This document shows, one piece after another, positions 9,597 through 18,231 of a stretch of 60,560 bases of DNA. Below the pieces are notes generated by a model. That model was not told the origin of the DNA. It was given only the letters and a program-made list of their open reading frames with translations, and did not search any database. Source of the stretch: Methylotenera sp. (GTDB lineage Bacteria; Pseudomonadota; Gammaproteobacteria; Burkholderiales; Methylophilaceae); contig NZ_JAQSDC010000001.1 of the NCBI RefSeq assembly GCF_029945705.1, positions 1 to 60,560 on the forward strand, written 5' to 3'. Made by a program: the position numbers and the translations under genes. The stretch's first letter is position 1, and each line of letters opens with the position of its first letter.

Positions 9597-10691
9597 TTAA
9601 TTAAGATAGGTGTCACTGTGCAGATAATTATCTTTGCTGTGACGCAGACCAACGGCGATTGCTGCGCTCACTGGTAAAGCCAGCAATATGCCAGTAAAGC
9701 CAAATAATTGGCCGCCAGCGAGCAAGGCGAAAATGACAACCACAGGGTGTAGCCCAATACGGTCACCCACTAATGTCGGCGTCAACACCATGCTTTCTAG
9801 CAGCTGACCTAGGCCAAATACAATGAACACGGGAACCAATTGACCAAAACTGGTGAATTGCAGTGCTGCAACCACTAGCGCTAACACAACGCCTAGGGCA
9901 AATCCTAAATAAGGCACAAAGCCTAATAGGCCAGCCACTAGGCCAATCGGCAAAGCCATGTCTAAGCCGGCAAACCATAAACCTATCGCATAGAAAGCGC
10001 TCATGGCGAGCATGACTGAGAGTTGTCCGCGTAAGAACTCTGCTATTACTTGATCAATCTCAGTGGCGACGGTGACGGTTTTATCATGCCATTGACGTGG
10101 AATCAGCTGACCTATGCGCGCAACAAAAACATCCCAATCACGTAGTAAATAAAATAGCACCACTGGTAAAAGTAATATATTCGCAATAATACCGACCAGC
10201 GCCATGCCATTATTGCCAGCCATCATTAATACATCACCAAGGAGGCCCCCTGCAGTTTTCCAATTTTTGCTGATAATGCTTTGAATCTGTGTGCTATCAA
10301 TTGCAAAACTAATACCAAATTTGTTTTGCAACCATGGCTCAACGTTGGTGCGGATATGGTTAATAGTGCCTGGTAAGCGCTCTGCAATTAACAGAGACTC
10401 TTGTTGCAATAGTGGTATTAGAATAAGCAGTAATAAAGTAATCACGCCAAAAATGCCCGCCATGACTATTGCCGTAGCAAGTGTGCGACCAATCTTAAAT
10501 TTACCGATGCCGAGTAGACACAGCCTATCGACTAGCGGGTCGCAAATGTAAGCCAATATTGCAGCAATTAAGAATGGTGAGAGTACAGGCAGTAGTAAAT
10601 AAATAATAAATAGAAGAATCGCAGCAATAATTAGCCAAAGATTATCGATAAATAGATTTTTTGCTGCTGTTTTTTTGGGTTCAGTCGTCAT
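9597..10691 (-). CDS. AI-2E family transporter (PerM-like)
   Basis: This 364-residue polytopic membrane protein belongs to the AI-2E/PerM exporter family. Two hydrophobic helices near residues 14-50 are followed by a third (about 70-95), a soluble loop (about 100-155), and a cluster of helices to the C-terminus. The conserved GxxGFVPYLG region and the final GQLFGFTGILLALPVSA are typical. Some members export autoinducer-2 and others exchange ions, so the substrate is not known. It is the first gene of the permease–hda–corC group and is divergent from purM with 95 bp between them. Confidence 0.9.
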   Translation of the reverse strand: MTTEPKKTAAKNLFIDNLWLIIAAILLFIIYLLLPVLSPFLIAAILAYICDPLVDRLCLLGIGKFKIGRTLATAIVMAGIFGVITLLLLILIPLLQQESLLIAERLPGTINHIRTNVEPWLQNKFGISFAIDSTQIQSIISKNWKTAGGLLGDVLMMAGNNGMALVGIIANILLLPVVLFYLLRDWDVFVARIGQLIPRQWHDKTVTVATEIDQVIAEFLRGQLSVMLAMSAFYAIGLWFAGLDMALPIGLVAGLLGFVPYLGFALGVVLALVVAALQFTSFGQLVPVFIVFGLGQLLESMVLTPTLVGDRIGLHPVVVIFALLAGGQLFGFTGILLALPVSAAIAVGLRHSKDNYLHSDTYLN

Positions 10692-10786
10692 ATAGGTTAA
10701 AATTATACTTAATATATTGAATACTCACTTAAAAGCATTCAAAAACCTTTATTTTAATTAAATATTATTACTAAGCGAGAGCCGTT

Positions 10787-11836
10787 TTGACCACTAATTC
10801 TTCAAACACACCATCAATTAGCTACCGCGACGCGGGCGTGGATATGGAAGCTGGCGACGCGCTGGTTGAGCAAATTAAGCCATTTGCGAAGCGCACTATG
10901 CGCCCAGAAGTATTGGCTGGCATTGGTGGCTTTGGATCATTGTTCGAAATGCCGAAGAAGTTTAAAAATCCTGTGCTGGTTTCAGGGACAGATGGCGTGG
11001 GTACTAAACTTAAACTAGCATTTGAGCTCAATAAGCACGATACAGTGGGTATTGATTTGGTTGCTATGAGCGTGAATGATATTCTCGTGCAAGGTGCTGA
11101 ACCACTGTTTTTCTTGGACTATTTTGCATGCGGTAAGTTAGAAGTAGGAACCGCGGCGCAAGTAATTAAAGGTATTGCCGAAGGTTGTGAGCAATCTGGC
11201 TGTGCTTTAGTAGGTGGCGAAACAGCTGAAATGCCAGGTATGTACCCAGCTGGCGAATACGATTTAGCAGGTTTTGCAGTAGGTTGTGTGGATAAAGAAA
11301 GTATTATCAACGGCACTACGATTGCTGCGGGTGATGTGGTTTTAGGTTTGGCTTCAAGCGGCGCGCATTCAAATGGCTACTCATTGATTCGTAAATTGAT
11401 TGATAAATCAGGCATCGATTTTGAATCAGATTTTCATGGTAGAAAATTCAAAGATGTCGTCATGGCACCAACGCGCATCTACGTGAAACCATTGTTAGCT
11501 TTAATCGCAGCAATGCCAGTTAAAGGCATGGCGCACATCACTGGTGGCGGCATTACTGAAAATATTCCACGTGTATTGCCTACAGGTTTAACCGCTGAGA
11601 TTAAAAAGGGTAGCTGGACGATGCCACCATTATTCACATGGCTGCAAGCGCAAGGCAATGTGGCAGATTTGGAAATGTATAAAACATTCAATTGTGGCAT
11701 TGGTATGGCAGTGATTGTGGCTAAAGAACAGGCTGCGGCAGCGCAAAAATTATTGCAAGATGCAGGTGAAACTGTATTTGAGATTGGTCATATCCGCGCG
11801 CAACAAGCAGGCGAGGCGCCAACAGTAGTAGTCTAA
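10787..11836 (+). CDS. purM: phosphoribosylformylglycinamidine cyclo-ligase PurM
   Basis: PurM closes the imidazole ring of purine precursors, making AIR from FGAM with ATP. Diagnostic stretches include [16 protein letters not shown] at the N-terminus, [24 protein letters not shown] and [13 protein letters not shown]. At 349 residues it is full length. The start is a TTG with a modest GAGAG upstream; no in-frame ATG fits the conserved N-terminus. purN, often the next gene, is absent here, replaced by two DUF3108 genes. Confidence 0.97.
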   Translation: MTTNSSNTPSISYRDAGVDMEAGDALVEQIKPFAKRTMRPEVLAGIGGFGSLFEMPKKFKNPVLVSGTDGVGTKLKLAFELNKHDTVGIDLVAMSVNDILVQGAEPLFFLDYFACGKLEVGTAAQVIKGIAEGCEQSGCALVGGETAEMPGMYPAGEYDLAGFAVGCVDKESIINGTTIAAGDVVLGLASSGAHSNGYSLIRKLIDKSGIDFESDFHGRKFKDVVMAPTRIYVKPLLALIAAMPVKGMAHITGGGITENIPRVLPTGLTAEIKKGSWTMPPLFTWLQAQGNVADLEMYKTFNCGIGMAVIVAKEQAAAAQKLLQDAGETVFEIGHIRAQQAGEAPTVVV

Positions 11837-11923
11837 ATATTTTTAGCGACCTGTATCTAAAAGCTAACTTGATGCGTTAAGTGCTGGTGAGACTTTTTTG
11901 CAAAGTCATATTGAGGAGTTTTC

Positions 11924-12661
11924 GTGCTGAGTCAAATTAGAGTTTTTAGAGCTGTTAGCGTATTAAGCCTAGTGTTTGTTTTCACCACTTCGTCTGCTTT
12001 TGCCGCACAGCAGGTGAACTTGCCTAAACGTATTCAAGCCAACTATGTGGTGACCAAAGACGGTACACCTTTCGCTAACGTCCGCGAGCAGTATGTGGTG
12101 ACAGGTAATACTTATAAAGTAGAAAGTACGACTAAAGGCATAGGAATATACGCCTTGCTAGGTCTACGAAAGTTGACTAGCGCAGGTAAAGTGACACGTA
12201 AAGGTTTGGTCCCAACTCACTTTGAGTTACATCAGGGCAGCAACCCGAATAAGGCTTTGTTTGCAGATTTTGACTGGGCGACTAACACCTTGCGCATGCA
12301 AGGCAAAGGAGAGCCTCAAGCCGTCCCGCTTGCTGCTGGCACTCAAGACTTAACAAGTTTTGCCTATCAATTTATGTTTTTACCTAGACCTTTTAAAAAT
12401 GATATTACGGTGACGCTGACTACAGGTAAAAAACTCAATCAGTATCAATATAAAGTTAAACCAGAACTTGAGCAGCTAAACGTCGCTGGCAGCCAATATA
12501 AAACGGTGCATTTAGTACCTGCCGATTTAGATAAAAGCCAATCAGAAACCAAAGAGCTTTGGTTAGCAGCTGAGCAAAGTTTCATATTGGTACGCTTTTT
12601 AATGGTAGATTCTGATGGTGCAAAACTAGAACAAACACTTACTGAGTTACATGTGGATTAG
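11924..12661 (+). CDS. DUF3108 domain protein, exported
   Basis: This 245-residue protein has a signal peptide (about residues 1-27, cleavage near AFA-AQQ) followed by a DUF3108 domain. The GTG start at 11924 is supported by GAGGAG at 11913-11918. The conserved core includes GTQDLTSFAYQFMF and TTGKKLNQY. Function is unknown; a periplasmic or outer-membrane-facing beta-sheet protein is plausible. Its 3' end overlaps the next DUF3108 gene by 11 bp, which implies coupled translation. Confidence 0.88.
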   Translation: MLSQIRVFRAVSVLSLVFVFTTSSAFAAQQVNLPKRIQANYVVTKDGTPFANVREQYVVTGNTYKVESTTKGIGIYALLGLRKLTSAGKVTRKGLVPTHFELHQGSNPNKALFADFDWATNTLRMQGKGEPQAVPLAAGTQDLTSFAYQFMFLPRPFKNDITVTLTTGKKLNQYQYKVKPELEQLNVAGSQYKTVHLVPADLDKSQSETKELWLAAEQSFILVRFLMVDSDGAKLEQTLTELHVD

Positions 12662-13742
12662 GTCTTACTGGATTCAATTAAAGTCATTATGCCAAGATGT
12701 TAGCTATAGAAAGCTAGCGCTGGCATTGGGTTTTTCGTTCTTGCTGCATCTATTTTTAATCGGTAAGTTCAGCTTTAATCTGCCAAACTTAAATGAGCGG
12801 CACAATTTGATTGACGTTCGGTTAGTATTGCCAAAAGTTTTGCCTAGCCCCGTGCTAACTCCACCTGTAGTAAAAAAGCCTGCTGCGAAAGTAGCAGAGC
12901 TTATTAAGCCTATAGAGCCAAAAGAAGATAAGCCAGTTGAACCACTAGCCCCACCTGATTTGCAGCCACCGACGTCAGCAGAACCAACACCAATAGAGCA
13001 AACTGAAGTTGTGCAACCAGTTGTTGAAAATCAAGTAGAAGAAACAGATTTAATCGCTAAACCTAAGCCCTATCAATATATTGGATCCGAATTTGATGTA
13101 TATACAGATAAAGAGGATGTGGCGAATAGATCCGTAGCTGGAAGGGCTAAAGTGATTTATCAGCGCATGCCAAATGGAGAGCAGTATCAAATTAAAAGCT
13201 TGATACAAGCTAACGGATTGATTTCTCTAGTCATACCAGACTTGTTGCAAACGAGTGAGGGTTATTTTGATGAGTTTGGTTTGCAACCATCACATTATTT
13301 ATATCAGTTTGGTAATAAAAAAGATAAAACTTTTAGTGCAGATTTTAATTGGAGATCCAAAAAGCTCACTTTGCATAGCCAAAAAGGTGATCAAACCTTT
13401 GATTTACAAGATGGCACACAAGATTTATTGAGCTTTATGTATCAGTTTATGTTTATGCCACCTTTGCAAAATATGCAGCTGAATATTACAAACGGAAAAA
13501 AGCTTGGTGTGTACGATTACACTTTTGAAGGTGAAGAAACGCTTACGACTAAACTTGGCGATATTCAAACTGTTCATATCTCTAGAATGGCGTCAGAAGG
13601 CGAAAAGAAAACAGAATTGTGGTTAGCCTTAAATTATCAGCATGTACCTGTTAAAATACGTGAAACTAACGGTGAGGGTAAAATGTACGAGCTAGTGATT
13701 ACTAGTTTGGATGCCAGACTAGAGCCTTTGCCGTTACCGTAA
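12651..13742 (+). CDS. DUF3108 domain protein with N-terminal anchor
   Basis: This is a paralogue of the preceding gene, but with a different front end. There is a single membrane helix (about residues 22-40), then a Pro/Glu-rich linker (about 60-135) reminiscent of TonB-type periplasm-spanning segments, then a DUF3108 domain (about 150-355). The core motif GTQDLLSFMYQFMFMP and ITNGKKLGVYDY closely follow those of the upstream protein. An anchored protein with a stiff linker next to a soluble version suggests partners in the periplasm. Function is unknown. The stop codon directly abuts the TTAA end of the palindromic element. Confidence 0.86.
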   Translation: MWIRSYWIQLKSLCQDVSYRKLALALGFSFLLHLFLIGKFSFNLPNLNERHNLIDVRLVLPKVLPSPVLTPPVVKKPAAKVAELIKPIEPKEDKPVEPLAPPDLQPPTSAEPTPIEQTEVVQPVVENQVEETDLIAKPKPYQYIGSEFDVYTDKEDVANRSVAGRAKVIYQRMPNGEQYQIKSLIQANGLISLVIPDLLQTSEGYFDEFGLQPSHYLYQFGNKKDKTFSADFNWRSKKLTLHSQKGDQTFDLQDGTQDLLSFMYQFMFMPPLQNMQLNITNGKKLGVYDYTFEGEETLTTKLGDIQTVHISRMASEGEKKTELWLALNYQHVPVKIRETNGEGKMYELVITSLDARLEPLPLP

Positions 13743-13911
13743 TTAACCCGAATGTTTCATAAACTAACGCATATTCTCGCTAGTCTTTTGTTCCGTATGA
13801 AAATTTTGTTCAGTCGGGCGTATGAATAACTACGCCACTCTTTCACAAAATTCCCCTACAAAACAAGATCCTGCGCGACAATCACGCGAGTTTATGAAAC
13901 ATTCGGGTTAA
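13743..13911. mobile_element. 169-bp palindromic MITE-like element
   Basis: Perfect 23-bp inverted repeats lie at 13743-13765 and 13889-13911; each begins with TTAA followed by CCCGAATG. The inner part is also imperfectly self-complementary: AATTTTGT pairs with ACAAAATT, and the exact centre carries GGCGTA (13817-13822) and TACGCC (13831-13836). No reading frame is present. The outer TTAA at each end may be a duplicated target site, with 19-bp inverted repeats inside. This is the anatomy of a non-autonomous miniature element. The mobilising transposase is not in the window. Confidence 0.75.
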
Positions 13912-13958
13912 GATTTATGGCTTAATTCATAGCCAGCATATATATTAAAGAGAACCAA

Positions 13959-15572
13959 ATGACACCCAACCTAATACGGCAAGCCGCTGTAATGTTATCT
14001 AACTTGCTTGAATTCAACAGCCCTGCTGATGCTAAGCTAAGCGAATTCTTTCGCAATAATCGTGACCTCGGTACCAAAGAGCGTGCTTTTGTAGCGGAAA
14101 GTGTCTATGGCGTTTTGCGTCGCTTACGTTTTTTAAGCGCGGTGACTGCTAATGATGACAATGATCCTGATGATGCGCGTAAATTGGTGCTCGCTTGGAT
14201 GCTGCGCATACAAGGGATGAGCATACAGAAAATTGAATCGATGCTGACTGAGCAGCAAATCGAGTGGGCGCATACCATTAAAGCCAAATCCACTGAGAAT
14301 TTACCGCTGGCTGTTCAAGCCGATGTGCGTGATTGGTTGTGGGAGAAGCTAGTTGCACAGTATGGTGAAAAGGAAGCGCTCACTATTGCCCGTAGTATGC
14401 ATGATGCTGCTACCCTAGATTTACGTGTGAACACTATTAAAGGTACACGTGATGAGGTTATGGCGAAATTTATTGCGGAAAATACTTCGGGTGAAAGTAA
14501 TGTGACTAAAACACCTTATTCGCCGATTGGTTTGCGTATGCCATTACGGTTGAATATTAGCCGCCATGTATTGTTTACTGAAGGCCAAATTGAAGTGCAA
14601 GATGAAGGTAGCCAAATTTTAGCGCATTTAGTCGCACCTAAACGAGGCATGATGGTGGCAGACTTTTGCGCAGGTGCAGGCGGTAAAACTTTAGCCATGG
14701 GGGCTTTAATGCGCAACACTGGTCGTTTGTATGCCTTTGATATTTCAGAAAAGCGTTTACACAGCTTAGGTCAACGACTAAAACGCTCAGGCTTGAGTAA
14801 TCTCAATGCGCAAAGTATTAGCGGTGAAACCGACCCTAAACTTAAGCGCTTGAATGGTAAGTTTGATCGTGTACTGGTTGATGCACCATGCACTGGATTA
14901 GGTACTTTGCGCCGCAACCCAGATCTTAAATGGCGTCAAACGCCGCAAGACTTGGCTGAGCTGACAGTGAAGCAAGGGAACATTTTAGCGCGAGCATCTA
15001 AGCTGACTAAAGCAGGTGGCCGCTTGATTTACTCAACATGCAGTTTGTTGCGTGATGAGAATGAGCAAATCGCAGAAAACTTTTTGGCAGCACATCCAGA
15101 TTTTAAATTACTCAACGCCGCTGAAATTTTAAGGCAACAACAAATTAATTTAGATACTGGCGACTATTTAAAATTACTGCCGCATTTACATAATACCGAT
15201 GGCTTTTTTGCTGCCGTGTTTGAAAAAACCGATGGCACAAGTAAGCCCGCGAAAGTAGCAGCACCTGTAGTTGCTGCAGAGGAAACTGTGCCAGAATTCG
15301 CTGCGACAGAGCCAAAAGCAAAAAAGGCAGCAGCAAAACCTAAAGCGGTCGCTAAACCGAAAGCCAAGAAAGAGGCTGCGGTTGAGAAGATTGCAGTTGA
15401 GGAGGCTGATGCTAAAGAAGCAGTAGTAAATGAAGTCGAGATTAAAGAAAAAGTAGCTAAACCAAAAGTAGTTAAGGTAAAGGCTGTAAAAGAGAGCTTA
15501 ATCAAAGCAAAAACTGTGAAAGAGAAGGTTGTTAAAGAAAAAGTTGTTAAGCCTAAAGCTGTTAAAGAGTAA
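13959..15572 (+). CDS. RsmB/NOL1-NOP2-sun family RNA m5C methyltransferase
   Basis: This enzyme is predicted to methylate cytosine C5 in rRNA using S-adenosylmethionine. An N-terminal NusB-like helical domain (residues 1-90) is followed by a methyltransferase fold (about 180-415) with the SAM motif DFCAGAGGKTLAMG, motif IV VDAPCTGLGTLRRNPD and motif VI YSTCSLLRDENE, giving the two catalytic cysteines. The last roughly 110 residues (from about 428) are an unusual Lys/Ala/Val/Glu tail with repeats such as KEKVVKEKVVKPKAVKE. RsmB (16S m5C967) is the closest known function, but the family has several members, so the exact target is not certain. It is 5 bp upstream of a symporter gene. Confidence 0.88.
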   Translation: MTPNLIRQAAVMLSNLLEFNSPADAKLSEFFRNNRDLGTKERAFVAESVYGVLRRLRFLSAVTANDDNDPDDARKLVLAWMLRIQGMSIQKIESMLTEQQIEWAHTIKAKSTENLPLAVQADVRDWLWEKLVAQYGEKEALTIARSMHDAATLDLRVNTIKGTRDEVMAKFIAENTSGESNVTKTPYSPIGLRMPLRLNISRHVLFTEGQIEVQDEGSQILAHLVAPKRGMMVADFCAGAGGKTLAMGALMRNTGRLYAFDISEKRLHSLGQRLKRSGLSNLNAQSISGETDPKLKRLNGKFDRVLVDAPCTGLGTLRRNPDLKWRQTPQDLAELTVKQGNILARASKLTKAGGRLIYSTCSLLRDENEQIAENFLAAHPDFKLLNAAEILRQQQINLDTGDYLKLLPHLHNTDGFFAAVFEKTDGTSKPAKVAAPVVAAEETVPEFAATEPKAKKAAAKPKAVAKPKAKKEAAVEKIAVEEADAKEAVVNEVEIKEKVAKPKVVKVKAVKESLIKAKTVKEKVVKEKVVKPKAVKE

Positions 15573-15577
15573 GCATC

Positions 15578-16819
15578 ATGAAGCTCCCTAGCCTTAACGT
15601 CCAAATATTATTAGGTGCATTGTTTGGCGTTGGGCTTGGTTTGTATTTTCATTCGCTGGGTACTAATAATCACATAGTTCAGACAGGCCTTTATGCCTCA
15701 GGGCTAGTCGGCACGCTGTTTATTGACTTGCTCAAAATGATTTTGATTCCTCTGGTGTTTTGCTCGATTAGCGTAGGTATTGCTAATTTGCGGCAACATC
15801 AGCAAATGCACCATGTTTGGGTGACTACTTTACTATTTTTTATCAGTAGTATGGTCATCGCGATTACTCTTGCGCTCGTCGCGAGTAATTACTTTAAGCC
15901 AGGGGCAGGCTTACATTTGGCAATGTTTCAAGATGCCATGCAAAATTTTGAAGCTAAGCAATTACCTTTGCCAGAATTTTTTGCCCGATTTCTTCATGGC
16001 TTGTTTCTCAATCCTTTTACAGCTCTGTCACAAGGGAATGTGCTGGCGGTGGTCACATTCGCACTGATTTTAGGCATTACCTTAGTGATGGGCGGCGAGC
16101 GTTTCAAAAACATACTTCTCCTATTGCAAGAAGGCTTAGATGTGACTATGCACATTGTGAGTTGGGTGATGCGATTAGCGCCACTGGGTATTATGGCGCT
16201 TTTGGTTAAGTTAATTGCCGTACAAGACGCAGCAATGCTGAGTACATTAGCTAAGTTTGTAGCCGTAATTGTTGGATCACTGTTAGTCCACGGCGTCATT
16301 TTATTGCCGTTGATTTTGTATTTATTTACAGGCAGATCGCCTATATGGTTTTGGCGCGGCGCACGTGAGTCTCTCATTACCGCATTTGCTACCAGCTCAA
16401 GTTCAGCCACGCTGCCAGTCACCTTGCGATGCGTCACTCAACACTTGCACGTTAAGCCTGAAATTGCAGGCTTTGTGATACCACTAGGGGCTACCATCAA
16501 TATGGATGGCACGGCATTGTACGAAGCTGCAGCTGCAATATTCATTGCTAATTTGGTTGGCATAGAGCTAAGCCTAGCACAGCAACTCATTGTATTATTT
16601 ACCGCAATGATAGCCGCCATGGGCGCACCAGGCATCCCTAGTGCGGGCATGGTGACTATGGTGATGGTGCTGCAGTCAGTAGGCTTGCCTGCCGAAGCTA
16701 TTGCTATTCTGCTGCCTGTTGATAGGCTGCTTGATACCTTGCGCACCGCTGTGAACGTAGAGGGCGACATGGTTGGTAGCTTGGTTGTGCAGAAATTAGT
16801 GATGCAAAAGTCAACTTAA
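15578..16819 (+). CDS. dicarboxylate/amino acid:cation symporter (DAACS)
   Basis: This 413-residue inner-membrane protein belongs to the GltP/DctA family. It has eight helices with two re-entrant hairpins. The serine-rich hairpin ATSSSSATLPVT, the substrate/cation segment GATINMDGTALYE and the late GAPGIPSAGMVTMVMVL and PVDRLLDTLRTAVNVEGD motifs are visible. The family moves glutamate, aspartate or C4-dicarboxylates with sodium or protons; which one is not readable here. It follows the methyltransferase by 5 bp. Confidence 0.92.
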   Translation: MKLPSLNVQILLGALFGVGLGLYFHSLGTNNHIVQTGLYASGLVGTLFIDLLKMILIPLVFCSISVGIANLRQHQQMHHVWVTTLLFFISSMVIAITLALVASNYFKPGAGLHLAMFQDAMQNFEAKQLPLPEFFARFLHGLFLNPFTALSQGNVLAVVTFALILGITLVMGGERFKNILLLLQEGLDVTMHIVSWVMRLAPLGIMALLVKLIAVQDAAMLSTLAKFVAVIVGSLLVHGVILLPLILYLFTGRSPIWFWRGARESLITAFATSSSSATLPVTLRCVTQHLHVKPEIAGFVIPLGATINMDGTALYEAAAAIFIANLVGIELSLAQQLIVLFTAMIAAMGAPGIPSAGMVTMVMVLQSVGLPAEAIAILLPVDRLLDTLRTAVNVEGDMVGSLVVQKLVMQKST

Positions 16820-16844
16820 GTAGATAATTTTACTTATCTCGCCA

Positions 16845-18050
16845 TTAGCTTTTTATAGGGTCAGGGTGCGTCTTTGCATAAGATTGACGTGTTGATGGAC
16901 TAAGAATAATTTCCTCATAGAATTTAATCATTCGTTGCGCTTGCAATGTTGCGGTCCATTTATCTAATGCATAGCTTTTCGCACGTTTACCTAGTTCAAA
17001 TCGATGCTCTGGGTTAAGCAGTAACTGGTCTACTCTATCTGCAAATTTAGCGGTGTCATCTGGCGCAATCAACGCGCCTTTTCCTTCAATTAAAATAGAA
17101 GCTGTACCAAGTTCAGCAATCGCGACTACTGGCGTGGCTTGCGCCATGGCTTCTAGTAGCACCAAGCCTTGAGTTTCACTTTTAGAAGCGAACACAAAAA
17201 TATCTGCGGATTCATAGCAAGCGTTAAGTTCTTTGTTGCGGTCTAAATAACCGATAAATTGAACGTTTTTTTCTATGCCTAATGTTTTGGCAAGTTTATG
17301 TAAACTCGCCTCGGCTGGGCCTTCACCAGTGACTACCAATAAAACATCGGGTCGTTTCTCTATGAGTAGTTTAGTCATCTCTAATAAGAAATCGATATTT
17401 TTTTCAAATGCAACACGGCCAACATACAACAACATAGGTCTATCGATAGCAATACCATATTTCAATCGAAAAGCTTGGCCATCTGCATCGGTAAAACTAC
17501 TCTCCTGTAAACCTGTTGGAATTACTTCAGATAGCACGTTAACGCCATATTTACGTAATACATCTAACATGGGGTTTGATGGCGCGACAATTGCATCTAC
17601 TGCATTACATTGGCGTTTGGAAATCATTCTGGCAATACCACGTGCAATGGATTTCGGCATCCACGGTAAGTAGTGATGCAAATAATCTTCAAAGAAGGTG
17701 TGGTAAGTTTCGATACATGGAATATTCAGTTGAGCTGCAAGCTTAAGCCCTAAGTAATGCGCCACAAAGGGTGTATGCACGTGGATAATGTCATACTTTT
17801 CTTTTTCTAGCTCTGGCAGTAATTGTAGTGCCTCGCCGTATTTCATGAGTTTATCTTCTGGGTCAAAATAGATGCTACGTGCTGGAATACGCTTAATCCA
17901 AGCTTCATCTTCTGTGGCCACATCATAATCTGGTGCGATTAAATGTACTTCATGACCTAAGTTCTGCATTTGCAAAACAAATGTTCTTATAGAAGTGGAT
18001 ACGCCATTAATCCTTGGAAAATAGACATCTGAGATAAATAATATTTTCAT
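16845..18050 (-). CDS. GT4 glycosyltransferase, probably acting on diacylglycerol
   Basis: This 401-residue GT-B glycosyltransferase of family 4 has the N-terminal ISDVYFPRINGVSTS acceptor-side loop, a YVGRVAFEKN donor-side motif (about 209-218) and the EX7E signature E292-x7-E300. The N-terminal pattern resembles lipid glycosyltransferases (diacylglycerol and phosphatidylinositol mannosyl/glucosyltransferases), which supports a membrane lipid acceptor. It is divergent from the zinc phospholipase C and carries its own Pho-box-like pair at 18122-18139. The sugar and the lipid acceptor are inferred, not shown. Confidence 0.85.
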   Translation of the reverse strand: MKILFISDVYFPRINGVSTSIRTFVLQMQNLGHEVHLIAPDYDVATEDEAWIKRIPARSIYFDPEDKLMKYGEALQLLPELEKEKYDIIHVHTPFVAHYLGLKLAAQLNIPCIETYHTFFEDYLHHYLPWMPKSIARGIARMISKRQCNAVDAIVAPSNPMLDVLRKYGVNVLSEVIPTGLQESSFTDADGQAFRLKYGIAIDRPMLLYVGRVAFEKNIDFLLEMTKLLIEKRPDVLLVVTGEGPAEASLHKLAKTLGIEKNVQFIGYLDRNKELNACYESADIFVFASKSETQGLVLLEAMAQATPVVAIAELGTASILIEGKGALIAPDDTAKFADRVDQLLLNPEHRFELGKRAKSYALDKWTATLQAQRMIKFYEEIILSPSTRQSYAKTHPDPIKS

Positions 18051-18121
18051 AGTTTAGAGTTCATTCAATTAAATCAAGTGGTTAGTTAGCCCGTTGCTAA
18101 ACTGAACGATAGCGAGTCAAT

Positions 18122-18139
18122 ATGACGATTTAATGAATT
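18122..18139 (-). promoter_or_regulatory. Pho-box-like repeat pair upstream of the glycosyltransferase
   Basis: On the minus strand two units, AATTCAT (18139-18133) and TCGTCAT (18128-18122), are spaced at exactly 11 bp and lie about 72-89 bp before the glycosyltransferase start. The PhoB consensus is CTGTCAT repeated every 11 bp with AT-rich 4-bp spacers. The match is partial (4 and 5 of 7), so this alone would be weak; it gains weight from the boxes at the two neighbouring genes. Confidence 0.35.
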
Positions 18140-18168
18140 TATTTTAACGTCTTACTAAATCTTTGGAA

Positions 18169-18197
18169 TTTTCACTAAATAGTCATATAACTGTCAC
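18169..18197 (+). promoter_or_regulatory. Pho box upstream of zinc phospholipase C
   Basis: Three units TTTTCAC, TAGTCAT and CTGTCAC are spaced at exactly 11 bp (starts at 18169, 18180, 18191) with AT-rich spacers TAAA and ATAA, oriented towards the phospholipase gene 35 bp downstream. The last two units with their spacer match the PhoB consensus CTGTCAT-N4-CTGTCAY at 11 of 14 repeat positions, and CATATAACTGTCAC is the classic form. PhoB control is inference; no phoB is in the window. Confidence 0.62.
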
Positions 18198-18231
18198 TAA
18201 TTCTTAATCAGCGCATGGCAAATTACACGCT

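Noticed and set aside
15164-15604. 146-residue frame on the minus strand opposite the methyltransferase tail
   Set aside because: It is a mirror of the Lys/Ala-rich repeats (Thr, Phe, Ser and Ala rich) with no family pattern.
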